This document shows, in pieces, positions 50,729 to 60,365 of a DNA stretch of 64,000 nt (position 1 is the stretch's first letter; each line of letters begins with the position of its first letter). Both the position numbers and the translations under genes were made by a program. The DNA comes from Salegentibacter sediminis (lineage in GTDB: Bacteria > Bacteroidota > Bacteroidia > Flavobacteriales > Flavobacteriaceae), in contig NZ_MSJR01000012.1 of the NCBI RefSeq assembly GCF_002078605.1, forward strand, positions 1-64,000, written 5' to 3'. The notes beneath the pieces were generated by a model that was not told the DNA's origin, searched no databases, and worked only from the letters and a program-made list of their open reading frames with translations.

Positions 50729-50795
50729 GCCCTCAAAAGTAAGATTTTAACATTTAGAGCTTAACCGGTTTAACCAAATGTTAACAAAACTTTCC

Positions 50796-51386
50796 TCAAT
50801 TTTTGCGGGATTTTAAGAGAATCTCATGTAATTCTGCAACCTGTGATTTTGTAAGGGCTAGATCGGTATTTTCGATTTGGAAATCGGCGAGTTTTAACTT
50901 CTTTTCATCAGACCACTGGTTGGCCATTCGGGCCTCTATTTCTTTTATTTCTGAATTATCCCGAAACTGCAGTCTTTTAATTTTCTCCTCATAAGGAGCG
51001 GTTACCAGAATAGTGCGGTCGCATTTTTCATGTCCGCCTGATTCAAAAAGAATTGCCGCTTCATAAATAATATATGGTGCTTCCTGCCAGGAGAGCCAGT
51101 TTTGGAAATCGGCTGCCACAGCAGGGTGTATTATCCTGTTCAAAGCTTTCAGTTTTTCTGAATCCTTAAAGACCCGGGAAGCGATATATTTTCTATTCGG
51201 CTCCCCGCCGGAGTATGCTTTGTCCCCAAAAAGCTCCACTACTGCTTCTTTGATTTCTTCAGAAGTAAGCATCAAACGTTTTCCTGCCTCATCGGCGATA
51301 TATACCGGGATCCCGAGTTTTCGAAAGAAATTGGCTACAGTGGTTTTCCCACTTCCTATACCACCGGTTAAGCCTACTATCATCAT
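50796..51386 (-). CDS. coaE: Dephospho-CoA kinase
   Basis: The last step of CoA synthesis, phosphorylating the 3'-hydroxyl of dephospho-CoA. 196 residues. The P-loop is VGLTGGIGSGKTTVANFFRK (4-23), followed by YIADEAGKRLM with the substrate aspartate, NRKYIASRVFKDSEKLKALN, and IIYEAAILFESGGHEKCDRT near 107. The start overlaps the YbbR-like gene stop by four bases. The coaBC gene of the same pathway is at 56911-58119. Confidence 0.95.
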   Translation of the reverse strand: MMIVGLTGGIGSGKTTVANFFRKLGIPVYIADEAGKRLMLTSEEIKEAVVELFGDKAYSGGEPNRKYIASRVFKDSEKLKALNRIIHPAVAADFQNWLSWQEAPYIIYEAAILFESGGHEKCDRTILVTAPYEEKIKRLQFRDNSEIKEIEARMANQWSDEKKLKLADFQIENTDLALTKSQVAELHEILLKSRKN

Positions 51387-52339
51387 CGTTTTATGATAAA
51401 CTGGATCTTCCGTTCACTAAGCCGGATATTCGTTACAAAATCAGGTTTTCTAACAAGCTCGGCCAGCAGGTAATCCTGCCCTTCGGTGATATCATCAAAA
51501 TCACATACCACTGAAAAATCTTCAGGATTCACCAAATCGTATTGTTTAAGGTTTACCTGGTAAAATAATTTTACCTCCTGCGGAAATATACTCAGGTTAA
51601 GGTCCGAAGGAACATTCTGAACTTCCACAGGTACCCGCACCTGGCCTTCAGTAAATTTTTCAACTTCAAGGGCATAGGAAACCTGGGTTTGATAAAAACT
51701 CAGCATTTCAAGACCTATGGTGTCTATGCCAATTTTCCCACTAATATCTTCGCTAACATCTCGTTTTTCAATCGGAAAAGTATGTATTTCGGTAAGGCTG
51801 TCAATAATAGACTCCGGGCCACTAACATCAATAGAATCAGGGTTTAACCGAATTTCTTCATTTGCCGAATAACCAACAGCATAGGACAAATTTAACTCCG
51901 GAATCACCTTTAGACGTTTTAGCAGCTTAGGCTGAAATCCTATTATAATTTCCTCTGCAAGGAAGCGGTTTTTTTCAAAATCAATATTGAGTTGCCGTAC
52001 AATATCTTCGCGGTTAGCTTCGATAGAATAAACCAGGTGGCCATTTTCTTCCCGGGCCTGTTCCAGGTCGATTTTTAATTCAGGGGTAAACCACCTGAAA
52101 TACAAAATGCTAAAGCCTTTATCCTGCATCCTGATATCTACAGAAACCGGTTTTTCTTCCGCGATACTTTTATCCATCGGTGCATTTACATATTCCAAAG
52201 GTATAGACACCACCTGCGTATAATCTTTAGACAACTGGACCAGCACCCATACCAGCGCAGCAAAAAAGAGAAAAAACCCAAAGGTTTGCAGGTTGGATTT
52301 CTTTAGAAAGTCGGGAGTTTTTATCGTGGTTTTACGCAT
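51383..52339 (-). CDS. YbbR/CdaR-like protein
   Basis: 318 residues from ATG 52339. A further ATG at 52366 is inside the upstream gene. A single N-terminal membrane anchor (FGFFLFFAALVWVLVQLS, about 20-37) precedes repeated extracytoplasmic YbbR-type beta modules (VSGPESIIDSLTEIHTFPI near 180 is the best conserved). In Firmicutes CdaR proteins regulate the c-di-AMP cyclase, but in Bacteroidota the role is not known. It is translationally coupled at both ends: an eight-base ATGCGTAA overlap with the glycosyltransferase and a four-base overlap with coaE. Confidence 0.85.
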   Translation of the reverse strand: MRKTTIKTPDFLKKSNLQTFGFFLFFAALVWVLVQLSKDYTQVVSIPLEYVNAPMDKSIAEEKPVSVDIRMQDKGFSILYFRWFTPELKIDLEQAREENGHLVYSIEANREDIVRQLNIDFEKNRFLAEEIIIGFQPKLLKRLKVIPELNLSYAVGYSANEEIRLNPDSIDVSGPESIIDSLTEIHTFPIEKRDVSEDISGKIGIDTIGLEMLSFYQTQVSYALEVEKFTEGQVRVPVEVQNVPSDLNLSIFPQEVKLFYQVNLKQYDLVNPEDFSVVCDFDDITEGQDYLLAELVRKPDFVTNIRLSERKIQFIIKR

Positions 52340-53339
52340 GTTTAAAGAATAAATGTGGAAATGCAATTTCGGGCTTCTTTTTCAAAACTTTAAGCTGCCA
52401 TACAGATTTAAAAAAACCATATCCATAGCCCACAAATTGCACCAGAACGGCATAGACCGAAAACAAACCAATGTTAAGACTTTTATTCTTAATAGCCGAA
52501 TCCAGCAATACAAACATAAAATAAAGCAGGTAAAGACCAAAAAACCACCATAAGCCTGTGCTTAACAAGAGAATGGAAAAAATAAAACCGGCAGTAAAGA
52601 CACTGGGAAACCAGTAGGTGATCTTACCAGATCCGGGATGCCAGAAGTTAAGGATTGGCCGCACCATCCCAAATTTTTCCACCTGGTGATAAAATTTATT
52701 CCAATCGATGCGGCGCTTATGATAAACTTTCGCATCGGGAATAAGGCAGGTTTTATAGCCTTCTTTCTGAAGCCTCAAAGAAAGATCGGGATCTTCTCCC
52801 GGGTGGATAAGGCCGAAACCGCCTGTGGCTTCAAAGGCTTTTCGGGAAATCCCCATATTAAAGCTGCGGGGTTCAAATTTATTTACCGAAGATTCCTTAC
52901 CGCGTATCCCTCCCGTGGTTATAAAAGAGGTCATCGCATAGTCAATCGCTTTCTGGGTATCGCTAAAAGCAGGATGTGCCGCATCGGGCCCACCAAAACA
53001 ATCGCAGAAAGTATTTTCAAGAAAGCGATCTACATTTTTAAGATAATCGGGAGGCAGCAGGACGTCAGAATCCAGAATTATAAAATAATCGGCTTTGGCA
53101 TATCGCATTCCAAAATTGCGGGAATCGCCAGGCCCGCTGTTTTTCTTATAATAATAACTAATGTTTAGCTGTTGTTGATACTCCTTTATAACATCGGTGG
53201 CAGGTTTCGAAGAACCGTCTTCTACTATCACTATTTCAAAAGGCCTTTCAAAATCGAGGGCCAGCATACTTTGCAGCAGCTCCCTGATCTCATCGGGGCG
53301 ATTGTAGACAGGAATCACAAACGAATATTCCAATTTCAT
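52332..53339 (-). CDS. Family 2 glycosyltransferase with C-terminal membrane segments
   Basis: 335 residues. The GT-A domain shows YSFVIPVYNRPDEIRELLQS, IVEDGSSKPATDVI, the metal site YFIILDSDVLLPPDYL (about 95), NMGISRKAFEATGGF near 160 and GEDPDLSLRLQKEGYKTCLI. Two or three hydrophobic helices occupy about 240-310. The gene is outside the repeat-rich glycan locus and coupled to the YbbR-like gene and coaE, an arrangement that I believe is conserved in Flavobacteriaceae, so it is probably a core-genome transferase. The substrate is unknown. Confidence 0.88.
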   Translation of the reverse strand: MKLEYSFVIPVYNRPDEIRELLQSMLALDFERPFEIVIVEDGSSKPATDVIKEYQQQLNISYYYKKNSGPGDSRNFGMRYAKADYFIILDSDVLLPPDYLKNVDRFLENTFCDCFGGPDAAHPAFSDTQKAIDYAMTSFITTGGIRGKESSVNKFEPRSFNMGISRKAFEATGGFGLIHPGEDPDLSLRLQKEGYKTCLIPDAKVYHKRRIDWNKFYHQVEKFGMVRPILNFWHPGSGKITYWFPSVFTAGFIFSILLLSTGLWWFFGLYLLYFMFVLLDSAIKNKSLNIGLFSVYAVLVQFVGYGYGFFKSVWQLKVLKKKPEIAFPHLFFKHA

Positions 53340-53361
53340 CTTATAAAGGTACTAAAAGAAT

Positions 53362-53406
53362 AGGGCTGCCGGAAAAAACAGGATTCCATTTTTTCCTCAC
53401 AGCCCT
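53362..53406 (-). terminator. Terminator downstream of fabI
   Basis: On the minus strand AGGGCTG and CAGCCCT pair, with an inner GGAAAAAA / TTTTTTCC stem, followed by ATTCTTTTAG. It lies 17 bases after the fabI stop. Confidence 0.65.
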
Positions 53407-53422
53407 TTATTTAATAGGAATC

Positions 53423-54244
53423 TTATTCCTGGTCTTTCATAAAAGTCTCCATAACCTCCTGGCTTACTCCCATATTGGAGAAACCGCCATCGTGATATAG
53501 ATTTTGCAGGGTCACTTTTTTGGTAAGGTCAGAGAAAAGTGTGAGCGTATAATCGGCGCATTCAAGAGCTGTGGCATTCCCAAGTGGCGACATTTTATCG
53601 GCGTAAGCGATAAAACCATCAAAGCCTTTCACCCCTGTCCCGGCAGTTGTTGGGGTTGGGGATTGTGAAATAGTGTTCACCCTTACTTTTTTATCTTTTC
53701 CGAAGAAATACCCGAAACTACGGGCTATAGATTCAAGATAAGCTTTATTATCGGCCATATCATTATAATCGGGAAATACGCGCTGTGCGGCCATATAACT
53801 AAGGGCTACAATGCTCCCCCACTCGCTCATCGCTTCTTTTTTATATAAAACCTGCATGGTTTTGTGAAAAGATACCGCCGAAACATCCCAACCTTTAGTG
53901 GTGAAGTCGTAATTCATATCGGTATAATGGTTGCCCTTTCTCACGTTTACCGACATTCCGATGGAATGCAAAACAAAATCGATCTTACCGCCAAGAATCT
54001 CCATCGCCTTTTCAACAAGGTTTTCAAGATCTTCTACTTTTGTGGCATCGGCAGGTATGATCTCCGAACCGGTTTTTTCAGCAAGTTGCTGAATATTCCC
54101 CATTCGCATTGCGATAGGTGCATTGGTAAGCACAAACTTTCCGCCTTCTTCATTTACCCGTTCTGCAGTTTTCCAGGCGATAGAATTTTCATCTAAAGCA
54201 CCGAAAATAATTCCTCGTTTCCCTTTTAGCAGGTTGTATGACAT
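53423..54244 (-). CDS. fabI: Enoyl-ACP reductase (NADH)
   Basis: The final reductive step of fatty-acid elongation. 273 residues of the SDR fold. The cofactor loop is GKRGIIFGALDENSIAWKTA (8-27), then LHSIGMS near 92. The catalytic Y-x6-K is in FPDYNDMADNKAYLES (about 157-172). Substrate-loop sequence is NTISQSPTPTTAGTG and the C-terminus is LYHDGGFSNMGVS. Spacing and length match FabI rather than FabV or FabL. It stands alone with its own terminator. TATCTTTA about 40 bases upstream is one base off the -7 consensus. Confidence 0.95.
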   Translation of the reverse strand: MSYNLLKGKRGIIFGALDENSIAWKTAERVNEEGGKFVLTNAPIAMRMGNIQQLAEKTGSEIIPADATKVEDLENLVEKAMEILGGKIDFVLHSIGMSVNVRKGNHYTDMNYDFTTKGWDVSAVSFHKTMQVLYKKEAMSEWGSIVALSYMAAQRVFPDYNDMADNKAYLESIARSFGYFFGKDKKVRVNTISQSPTPTTAGTGVKGFDGFIAYADKMSPLGNATALECADYTLTLFSDLTKKVTLQNLYHDGGFSNMGVSQEVMETFMKDQE

Positions 54245-54317
54245 GGTATTGTTTTTTATAGATTGTTGAGCCTGTAAAGATAGTAAAATTCCCGTCAGAG
54301 GCTCAACCTGTTAGTTT

Positions 54318-55970
54318 CTAATTCAACAGCGCCCTGGCATGTGCCATTGCCGATTCGCTAATATTATTCCCGCCCAGCATCATCGCGAGTTCTTCTATGC
54401 GCTGGCTAGGTTCCAGTTCAGTTATCCTGGTAGTTGTTTTTCGTGCTGAATCTTCTTTAAAGATCTTAAAATGGCTATTCCCTTTCCCCGCTATCTGCGG
54501 AAGGTGGGTGATCGCGATCACCTGCATAGACTCGCCCATACGCTGGAGAATTTCTCCCATTTTTTGCGCAATATCCCCGGAAACCCCGGTATCGATCTCA
54601 TCAAAAATTATGGTTGGCAAACTGCTTTGTGCAGCCAGAATACTTTTTACCGCCAGCATAATACGCGATAATTCCCCGCCCGAAGCCGCCTTTTTCATCT
54701 CCTTGAAATCTCCGCCTTTATTGGCCGCGAGATACCAGAATAATTGATCCTGGCCGTTTGTCAATAACTCCTTTTGAGGTTTTAGCTCGATTTTAAGGCG
54801 GGCATTTGGCATTCCTAAACCGGCAAGGATCTCTTCGGTTTGTTTTATAAATGGCGGAATGATCTTTTTTCGATTCTGGTGGATCTTCGCTGAAACCTCA
54901 ACAAGGCCTTTTTTGGCTTCTGCAATAGCTTTTTCAGCTTCCAGCAAGGAGGCTTCGGCATTCTCACTCACCGATACTTTTTCCTGAAGCCGGTCTTTTA
55001 TTTCCAGTAATTCTTCAATGTTCTCTGCGGAATGTTTTTTCTGAAGATTATAAATAAGCTGAAGTTTCTGGTTTGTTGCTTCCAGTTCCTCTGGATTGGC
55101 TTCAACCCGCTCCAGGGCGTCTGAAAGTTCCTGCGCGATATCATCGAGTTCAATTATGATACTTTCCACACGATCGTTCAAACTTTCATAAGTACCTGAA
55201 AAACCAGCTATTTTAGACAATCCAACCCGTGCCTCTTTGAGGGTCTCCAAACTTCCAATGTCCTCCCGGCCGATGAGTTCTACGGCAGAGCCCAGCTTCT
55301 CGGTAAGTTCTTCTACATTATTCAACTCTTCATAGCGGCTTTCCAGCTCCTCCAGCATTCCGGGTTTGAGTTTTGCTTCTTCCAGTTCATTCAGCAAAAA
55401 AAGATTATAATCATATTCCCTGGTGGCCTGGGCCTGCTCCTCCTTTAATTCTTCAAGCCTGCGATTAAGTTTTTTAAAATCCCTGAAGCGATTTCGGTAA
55501 TCCAGAAGTAAACTTTCATTTCCCGCGATGGTATCGATCACCTGAAACTGATACTCATTATTTCCGAGGCTAAGGGTTTCATGCTGACTGTGAACATCGA
55601 TAAGAAAACCTCCCAGTTTATTCAGGGAGGAAAGCTTTACCGGCGTATCGTTTACAAAAGCCCGGGATTTCCCGGAAGGCAATATCTCCCGACGAATAAT
55701 AGTTTGGGTTTCAAAGTCCAGATCTTCTTTCAGAAAGAAGTCTTTCAAATTATAATTCCCAATATTAAAAGCCCCTTCGATGACACACTTTTTAGCAGTG
55801 TCGCGAATAGCACTATAATCGGCACGATCTCCCAGCAGCAGGCCAAGGGCGCCAAGCATGATAGATTTTCCGGCACCGGTTTCCCCGGTAATTATAGTAA
55901 AGCCTTCCTGAAGTTTAATATTTATATCTTCAATGAGGGCGTAATTTTTTATGGATAATGCAGTAAGCAA
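54318..55970 (-). CDS. recN: DNA repair protein RecN
   Basis: SMC-like ATPase in double-strand-break repair. From TTG 55970 the protein has 550 residues and begins at the conserved LTALSIKNYALIEDINIKLQ. An ATG 48 bases upstream adds non-conserved sequence and is disfavoured. Walker A is TGETGAGKSIMLGALGLLLG (about 27), LIDVHSQHETLSLG is the RecN-specific loop near 125, and a long coiled coil covers about 150-355. The ABC signature is AASGGELSRIMLAVKSIL and Walker B is PTIIFDEIDTGVSG. It is the last gene of the bamD-rpoZ-coaBC-DUF4835-recN run. Confidence 0.95.
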   Translation of the reverse strand: MLTALSIKNYALIEDINIKLQEGFTIITGETGAGKSIMLGALGLLLGDRADYSAIRDTAKKCVIEGAFNIGNYNLKDFFLKEDLDFETQTIIRREILPSGKSRAFVNDTPVKLSSLNKLGGFLIDVHSQHETLSLGNNEYQFQVIDTIAGNESLLLDYRNRFRDFKKLNRRLEELKEEQAQATREYDYNLFLLNELEEAKLKPGMLEELESRYEELNNVEELTEKLGSAVELIGREDIGSLETLKEARVGLSKIAGFSGTYESLNDRVESIIIELDDIAQELSDALERVEANPEELEATNQKLQLIYNLQKKHSAENIEELLEIKDRLQEKVSVSENAEASLLEAEKAIAEAKKGLVEVSAKIHQNRKKIIPPFIKQTEEILAGLGMPNARLKIELKPQKELLTNGQDQLFWYLAANKGGDFKEMKKAASGGELSRIMLAVKSILAAQSSLPTIIFDEIDTGVSGDIAQKMGEILQRMGESMQVIAITHLPQIAGKGNSHFKIFKEDSARKTTTRITELEPSQRIEELAMMLGGNNISESAMAHARALLN

Positions 55971-56030
55971 GTTGTTGAAATTTGCGCTAAATATACGGGA
56001 GAAATATTTCCCAATCAACCGTGAAAATAA

Positions 56031-56918
56031 TTATTGCAGGTTTCGCCAGTTTCGGGAATAACGCGGGGCAATATTGCTTAGGGTTTGAGTTAGTCCGGGC
56101 CGGTTAATGGCAGGTCCCCCGCTAAATATTTGAGAGATCTCATCGGCTTTAGAATCGAAAAATGTACGTAGTAAGAGAGAATTTGCACGACGACGATTCA
56201 TCGTCTCCAGTTCCGCCATAACATCGGCGATTACTATTTTGCCTTTTTCTGCATCACGATGCATCTCATCCAGCCCAAGGCGGTGATATTCGTAAAGAGC
56301 GCTACGATATTCGGCAAAGGTATTTGAAAGAAGATCGGTATTGAGACGGTAGCGGGAATTATTACCATCGGCGCCACTCCAGCCCTGGTTCCCACTCTGC
56401 TGGGCGGTGGTAAGTATCCTGTTAGCTTCCTGATAATATTCAGTCCCCCCTTCAGGAGAAAAAGTATCGGCATCAAGGCCTAAAATAGTATAGACATAAA
56501 AACTCACCACAGAAACGAGATTGGAGCTATAGGAGTTTTGGCTGTAGTTTAAGGGTTGGTATTCGCGGTAATTAAAAGCAAATTGCTCATCGTTGAAATT
56601 AAAAACCGGACTCACCATAGTGGTGCCGTAAACAGGACGTGAGGATTGCACCTGGATGGTACCGGAAAATGATTCTCCTTCAAAGCTGTTCAGGGTTATG
56701 AACATACTGCAGTTAATGCGCTCATGGGGTAAAAATTCCTTATCGGTCCAGTTGGTTTGGTTTACAAATTCGGCAAGGGCACGTTCCAGGGTGCGGAAAA
56801 CAGAAAGATTGCTTTGGCCCGTTTGTTCGGTATTTAAAACCACCTGACAATTGAGCTCCTGAGCCTTCATTTGACTAAGGCCGGCAAACATCAAAAAAAT
56901 CAGGAGTAAGTTACGCAT
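56031..56918 (-). CDS. DUF4835 secreted protein
   Basis: 295 residues with a signal peptide (LLLIFLMFAGLSQMKA) followed by LNCQVVLNTEQTGQSN. FEGESFSGTIQVQSSRPVYG near 75, PVFNFNDEQFAFNYREYQPL near 100 and FSPEGGTEYYQEANRI near 155 are typical of the DUF4835 family, which is conserved in Bacteroidota. I recall some databases naming it PorD, a type IX secretion component, and I treat that as unverified. It overlaps coaBC by eight bases (ATGCGTAA) and precedes recN, an order that appears conserved in the phylum. Confidence 0.85.
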   Translation of the reverse strand: MRNLLLIFLMFAGLSQMKAQELNCQVVLNTEQTGQSNLSVFRTLERALAEFVNQTNWTDKEFLPHERINCSMFITLNSFEGESFSGTIQVQSSRPVYGTTMVSPVFNFNDEQFAFNYREYQPLNYSQNSYSSNLVSVVSFYVYTILGLDADTFSPEGGTEYYQEANRILTTAQQSGNQGWSGADGNNSRYRLNTDLLSNTFAEYRSALYEYHRLGLDEMHRDAEKGKIVIADVMAELETMNRRRANSLLLRTFFDSKADEISQIFSGGPAINRPGLTQTLSNIAPRYSRNWRNLQ

Positions 56919-58119
56919 TTATCAAAGTTACGATTTCATTTAATATATCAGCCGCTACTTCCGATTTTGGTTTCAGATCAAATTCTTTAACCGAATCAGG
57001 AAACACGATAGTGATCTTGTTGGTGTCTTTTTTAAAGCCTGCTCCTTTATCCTGAAGTGAATTCAGGACTATAAAATCAAGGTTTTTACGTTTCAGCTTC
57101 CCGCGGGCATTTTCAAGTTCATCGTTGGTTTCCAGCGCAAACCCGATGAGCAGTTGATCTTTTTTAATTTCTCCCAGGCCGGCAAGAATATCACGGGTTT
57201 TTTCCAGCTCTAACGTAAGATTATTGTCGTTTTTCTTAATTTTTTGGGAGGCTACCTGTTTTGGTTTGTAATCGGAAACTGCGGCAGCAGCGATCACCAC
57301 ATCGGCTTCAGGAAAATATTTATTTACCTCGGCATACATCTCTTCATTGCTCACCACGCGAATGAGTTTCAGGTTTGGCTCGCTGATCTCTAAATGTGTG
57401 GGACCGGAAACAAGAATCACATTGGCTCCCAGAGCGGCAGCTTTTTCAGCCAGGGCAAAACCCATTTTGCCGCTGGAATGGTTACCTATAAAACGCACGG
57501 GATCTATAGCCTCATACGTTGGACCAGCAGTAATTAATATGGTTTTTTCCTTCAAAGGAAGCAGGGCTGAAAAATGCTCTTCCAGGAATTGCATGATATC
57601 TTCGGGTTCGGCCATACGGCCTTCCCCATGGAGCCCACTCGCAAGTTCCCCTGTTCCCACCGGGATCATAATATTCCCGTATTCCTTAAGTTGATCGAAG
57701 CTGTTATTGGTAGAGGGATGCCTGTACATATCCAGGTCCATAGCCGGAGCAAAAAACACAGGGCATTTAGCCGAAAGATAGACGGCAAGCAGTAAATTAT
57801 CGGAGGTCCCTGAAGCCATTTTGGCCAAAGTATTTGCCGAGGCAGGGGCTACAATCATAAAATCGGCCCAGAGGCCGAGTTCTACGTGATTATTCCAAAC
57901 GGCATTTTCATCTTCCTCATTGGTAAAAGATGAATACACCTCGTTTTTCGAAAGTGTGGAAAGAGTTAAAGGAGTAACAAATTCTTTAGCAGCCGGCGTC
58001 ATCACCACTTTTACATGGGCACCGGCTTTAATAAGAAGTCTTACTAAAAAGGCAGTTTTATAGGCAGCGATACCACCGGTAACGCCTAAGAGTACGTTTT
58101 TACCTTTTAGCACCGACAT
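56911..58119 (-). CDS. coaBC: Bifunctional phosphopantothenoylcysteine decarboxylase/synthetase
   Basis: 402 residues. The N-terminal CoaC flavoprotein half has [20 protein letters not shown], the active-site histidine in [20 protein letters not shown] (about 75) and [11 protein letters not shown]. The usual PAMNxxMW motif reads [12 protein letters not shown], with aspartate for asparagine, which I believe is common in this phylum. The CoaB half begins about residue 190 with [20 protein letters not shown] and continues with [14 protein letters not shown] and [11 protein letters not shown]. It joins cysteine to phosphopantothenate and then decarboxylates it in CoA synthesis. Confidence 0.95.
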   Translation of the reverse strand: MSVLKGKNVLLGVTGGIAAYKTAFLVRLLIKAGAHVKVVMTPAAKEFVTPLTLSTLSKNEVYSSFTNEEDENAVWNNHVELGLWADFMIVAPASANTLAKMASGTSDNLLLAVYLSAKCPVFFAPAMDLDMYRHPSTNNSFDQLKEYGNIMIPVGTGELASGLHGEGRMAEPEDIMQFLEEHFSALLPLKEKTILITAGPTYEAIDPVRFIGNHSSGKMGFALAEKAAALGANVILVSGPTHLEISEPNLKLIRVVSNEEMYAEVNKYFPEADVVIAAAAVSDYKPKQVASQKIKKNDNNLTLELEKTRDILAGLGEIKKDQLLIGFALETNDELENARGKLKRKNLDFIVLNSLQDKGAGFKKDTNKITIVFPDSVKEFDLKPKSEVAADILNEIVTLINA

Positions 58120-58128
58120 AATACCAGG

Positions 58129-58461
58129 TTATGCTTCTTCAGATTCCTTGGTATTACGGTAGTAGATCTTGTCATCCAACCACTCCTGAATCGCTAAAGC
58201 ATGTGGCTTAGGAAGTTTTTCGTAAAACTTAGAAACCTCTATCTGCTCTTTATTTTCAAAGATTTCGTCAAGGCTATCGTTGTACGTAGCAAATTCGTCC
58301 AGCTTCTCAAGCAATTCTTTTTTGATCTCAGCATTGATCTGGTTAGCGCGTTTTGCTACTACAGAAATAGCTTCATAAATGTTGTTGGTTGGCGCGTCTA
58401 CCTTATTCTTGTCGATAGTGGTAGTGTTCACCGGGGCCTCAGATTTCTTAATGTCCATCAT
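58129..58461 (-). CDS. rpoZ: DNA-directed RNA polymerase omega subunit, Bacteroidota type
   Basis: 110 residues from ATG 58461. An upstream in-frame ATG at 58500 lies inside bamD and is rejected, and ATG 58458 is also possible. After a variable N-terminus the omega fold is recognised in NNIYEAISVVAKRANQINAE (about residues 26-45), followed by a longer tail with LPKPHALAIQEWLDDKIYYR, characteristic of this phylum. It helps core polymerase assembly. It lies between bamD and coaBC, the usual position in Flavobacteriaceae. Confidence 0.87.
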   Translation of the reverse strand: MMDIKKSEAPVNTTTIDKNKVDAPTNNIYEAISVVAKRANQINAEIKKELLEKLDEFATYNDSLDEIFENKEQIEVSKFYEKLPKPHALAIQEWLDDKIYYRNTKESEEA

Positions 58462-58474
58462 TCTTTCTTGCTTA

Positions 58475-59299
58475 TTATAAATTTTGTAACCTCGTTTCAA
58501 TATCTTCTACAGAAGCTTCCATCGTAGAGAGGTATTCTCCCTCCGGATATCGCTTCACATAACTTTCGTAATATGTTTTTGCTTCATTTAAACGCTCTTC
58601 CATAAGGCTGGCAAAGCTATTTATAGCCAGCAGGTAAGCAGCATCAAACCGGTAATAGAACGCCTGTTCTCTAAAAGGGGAACCCGGATACTCTTTGATG
58701 AAATTATCAAAAGAAGTAATCGCAGCTCTGTAATTACCTGCACGGGCAAGGCCGGTGGTATGGTATTGTTTTGCTATTTCAAAAGCTTTTTTCTCCAGTT
58801 TCACTCTTAATTCGGTTGCCAGTTCATTGGCTCGAACGGCATATTCCCCCTCAGGGAAAGTATTTAGATACGCCTGAAGTTCGGTAATAGCTTTACGGGT
58901 ATCGGTTTGATCCAGGTCATAGCGTGGGGAAAGCTCATAATAACTCGCAGCTTTCTTGAAAGCGGCCTCTTCTAGTTTTTCAGAATTAGGATAGGATTGC
59001 TGAAAACGCTCAAACTGATAGGAAGATAGGTAAAAATCCCCCAGCTGGTAATAAGTATCGGCAAAAAGGAAACTTAATTTTTCTCCTTGCGGCTTACCCC
59101 TGTATTGAGGTACAATTTGTTCAAAAAGACGAAGTGCCTTCCTAAACTTTGGTTTGCTTTCTTCTTCTTTAGCTTCATTATAAAGCTGTTCGGCGGTAGT
59201 ATATTTCGCACCGGTGTCCTCGCTTTTCAGGAGTTTTTGATACTCGCTACAGGAGACACTTAGCAACAATACACTAACTAATAAAAAGGCTTTTTTCAT
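58475..59299 (-). CDS. bamD: Outer-membrane assembly lipoprotein BamD
   Basis: 274 residues from ATG 59299. An ATG at 59329 lies upstream of the probable promoter and is rejected. The lipoprotein signal FLLVSVLLLSVSC has its cysteine near residue 17. Tetratricopeptide-like repeats cover the rest (YNEAKEEESKPKFRKALRLF; FLFADTYYQLGDFYLSSYQF; AAITSFDNFIKEYPGSPFRE). It acts at the outer membrane's inner face with BamA in beta-barrel insertion. First gene of the run ending at recN. Confidence 0.92.
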   Translation of the reverse strand: MKKAFLLVSVLLLSVSCSEYQKLLKSEDTGAKYTTAEQLYNEAKEEESKPKFRKALRLFEQIVPQYRGKPQGEKLSFLFADTYYQLGDFYLSSYQFERFQQSYPNSEKLEEAAFKKAASYYELSPRYDLDQTDTRKAITELQAYLNTFPEGEYAVRANELATELRVKLEKKAFEIAKQYHTTGLARAGNYRAAITSFDNFIKEYPGSPFREQAFYYRFDAAYLLAINSFASLMEERLNEAKTYYESYVKRYPEGEYLSTMEASVEDIETRLQNL

Positions 59300-59318
59300 T
59301 CTTTGTAAAAACATCTGG

Positions 59319-59326
59319 CAAAAGTA
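59319..59326 (-). promoter_or_regulatory. -7 promoter element of the bamD run
   Basis: Minus-strand TACTTTTG matches TAnnTTTG, 19 bases upstream of ATG 59299. It decides the bamD start, because the longer frame would begin upstream of the transcript. Confidence 0.6.
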
Positions 59327-59437
59327 CATTTTTTCCTGAGTATAAAAAAACTTTCAATCACAGGGCCATAACCCGAAAACAGGAGGTTTATTGTAATCTC
59401 AGGAAAAACTTAATCCGGATTAAGGTTGAAGGCAGTC

Positions 59438-59471
59438 CAAAAATAATAACCCCCGCTATAAGAACGGGGGT
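59438..59471 (-). terminator. Rho-independent terminator of dapA
   Basis: Seven-base stem ACCCCCG (59449-59455) with CGGGGGT (59465-59471), loop of nine bases, then TATTATTTTT on the minus strand. It lies 13 bases past the dapA stop. Confidence 0.85.
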
Positions 59472-59483
59472 AAAAAATTATAA

Positions 59484-60359
59484 TTAAAAGCTATCCACAA
59501 AATCATTTATCTGCTTTGTTAAAGCATCTGAAGCCTTAACAAGGGGAAGGCGCAATACATTTTGACAGAGTTCCTTTTTATGAAGCAAAGCTTTGATCCC
59601 GGCAGGATTACCTTCAGCAAAAATCATTTCTATAGAAGGCGCTATTTTATAATGTAATTTATAGGCTTCCTTTGCTTTTTCCGCCAGCCCGAGATTTACC
59701 ATTTCTGAAAATTCGTTCGGAAAGCCCTGAGCAATAACAGAGATCACGCCTTTTCCTCCGGCCAGCACCATGGGTAAGGTAATCATATCGTCGCCAGAGA
59801 TCACAAGGAAATCTTCGGGAACCAGGGAGATAAGCTTCATGGCCTGTGCGATATCGCCAGCTGCTTCTTTAATCCCAATCACATTAGGTAGATCCCTGGC
59901 TATTCGATTTACCGTTGTGGGCAAAATATTAGAGGCGGTCCTACCCGGCACATTATATAAAATAACAGGCAAGGCTGAAGCCTCTGCTATCACCTTGAAA
60001 TGCTGATAAATTCCTTCCTGAGTGGGCTTGTTATAATAAGGAGACACCGATAACACAGCTGAAAAGCCTTCCAGATTTTCGGTCTTCAACTCCCCGGCAA
60101 GCGCCGCGGTATTATTCCCACCGGCTCCCAGGACAAGAGGAATGCGGCCATTATTCTTTTTTACAACAGTAGCCTTTATAAGTTCTTTTTCCTCTTTGGT
60201 GAGGCAGGCACTTTCTGCGGTCGTGCCGAGCACAACCAGGTAATCTATATTGTTTTCAATCTGGTTTTCGACCAGGTTTTCCAGGGCTTCCACATCTACC
60301 GAAAAATCTTCCCTGAACGGGGTGATAAGCGCAACCCCGGTACCAACAAATTCTTTCAT
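59484..60359 (-). CDS. dapA: 4-hydroxy-tetrahydrodipicolinate synthase
   Basis: Condenses pyruvate with aspartate semialdehyde in lysine and meso-diaminopimelate synthesis. 291 residues of the TIM-barrel aldolase family: [36 protein letters not shown] near 44, [14 protein letters not shown] near 107, the catalytic tyrosine in [14 protein letters not shown] (about 134) and the Schiff-base lysine in [17 protein letters not shown] (about 162). The GTTGES-type motif reads GTTAES, as in many Bacteroidota. It is six bases after the upstream gene and ends in a strong terminator. Confidence 0.95.
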   Translation of the reverse strand: MKEFVGTGVALITPFREDFSVDVEALENLVENQIENNIDYLVVLGTTAESACLTKEEKELIKATVVKKNNGRIPLVLGAGGNNTAALAGELKTENLEGFSAVLSVSPYYNKPTQEGIYQHFKVIAEASALPVILYNVPGRTASNILPTTVNRIARDLPNVIGIKEAAGDIAQAMKLISLVPEDFLVISGDDMITLPMVLAGGKGVISVIAQGFPNEFSEMVNLGLAEKAKEAYKLHYKIAPSIEMIFAEGNPAGIKALLHKKELCQNVLRLPLVKASDALTKQINDFVDSF

Positions 60360-60365
60360 TTTTAT

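Noticed and set aside
50734-50741. TACTTTTG as promoter of the histidine kinase
   Set aside because: It would leave only about five bases before the ATG. It is kept as a remark in the gene entry and not listed as a feature.
54266-54306. Terminator after recN (TTGAGCCT / AGGCTCAA inverted repeat)
   Set aside because: The loop is about 25 bases and on the recN strand it is followed by A-rich, not T-rich, sequence.
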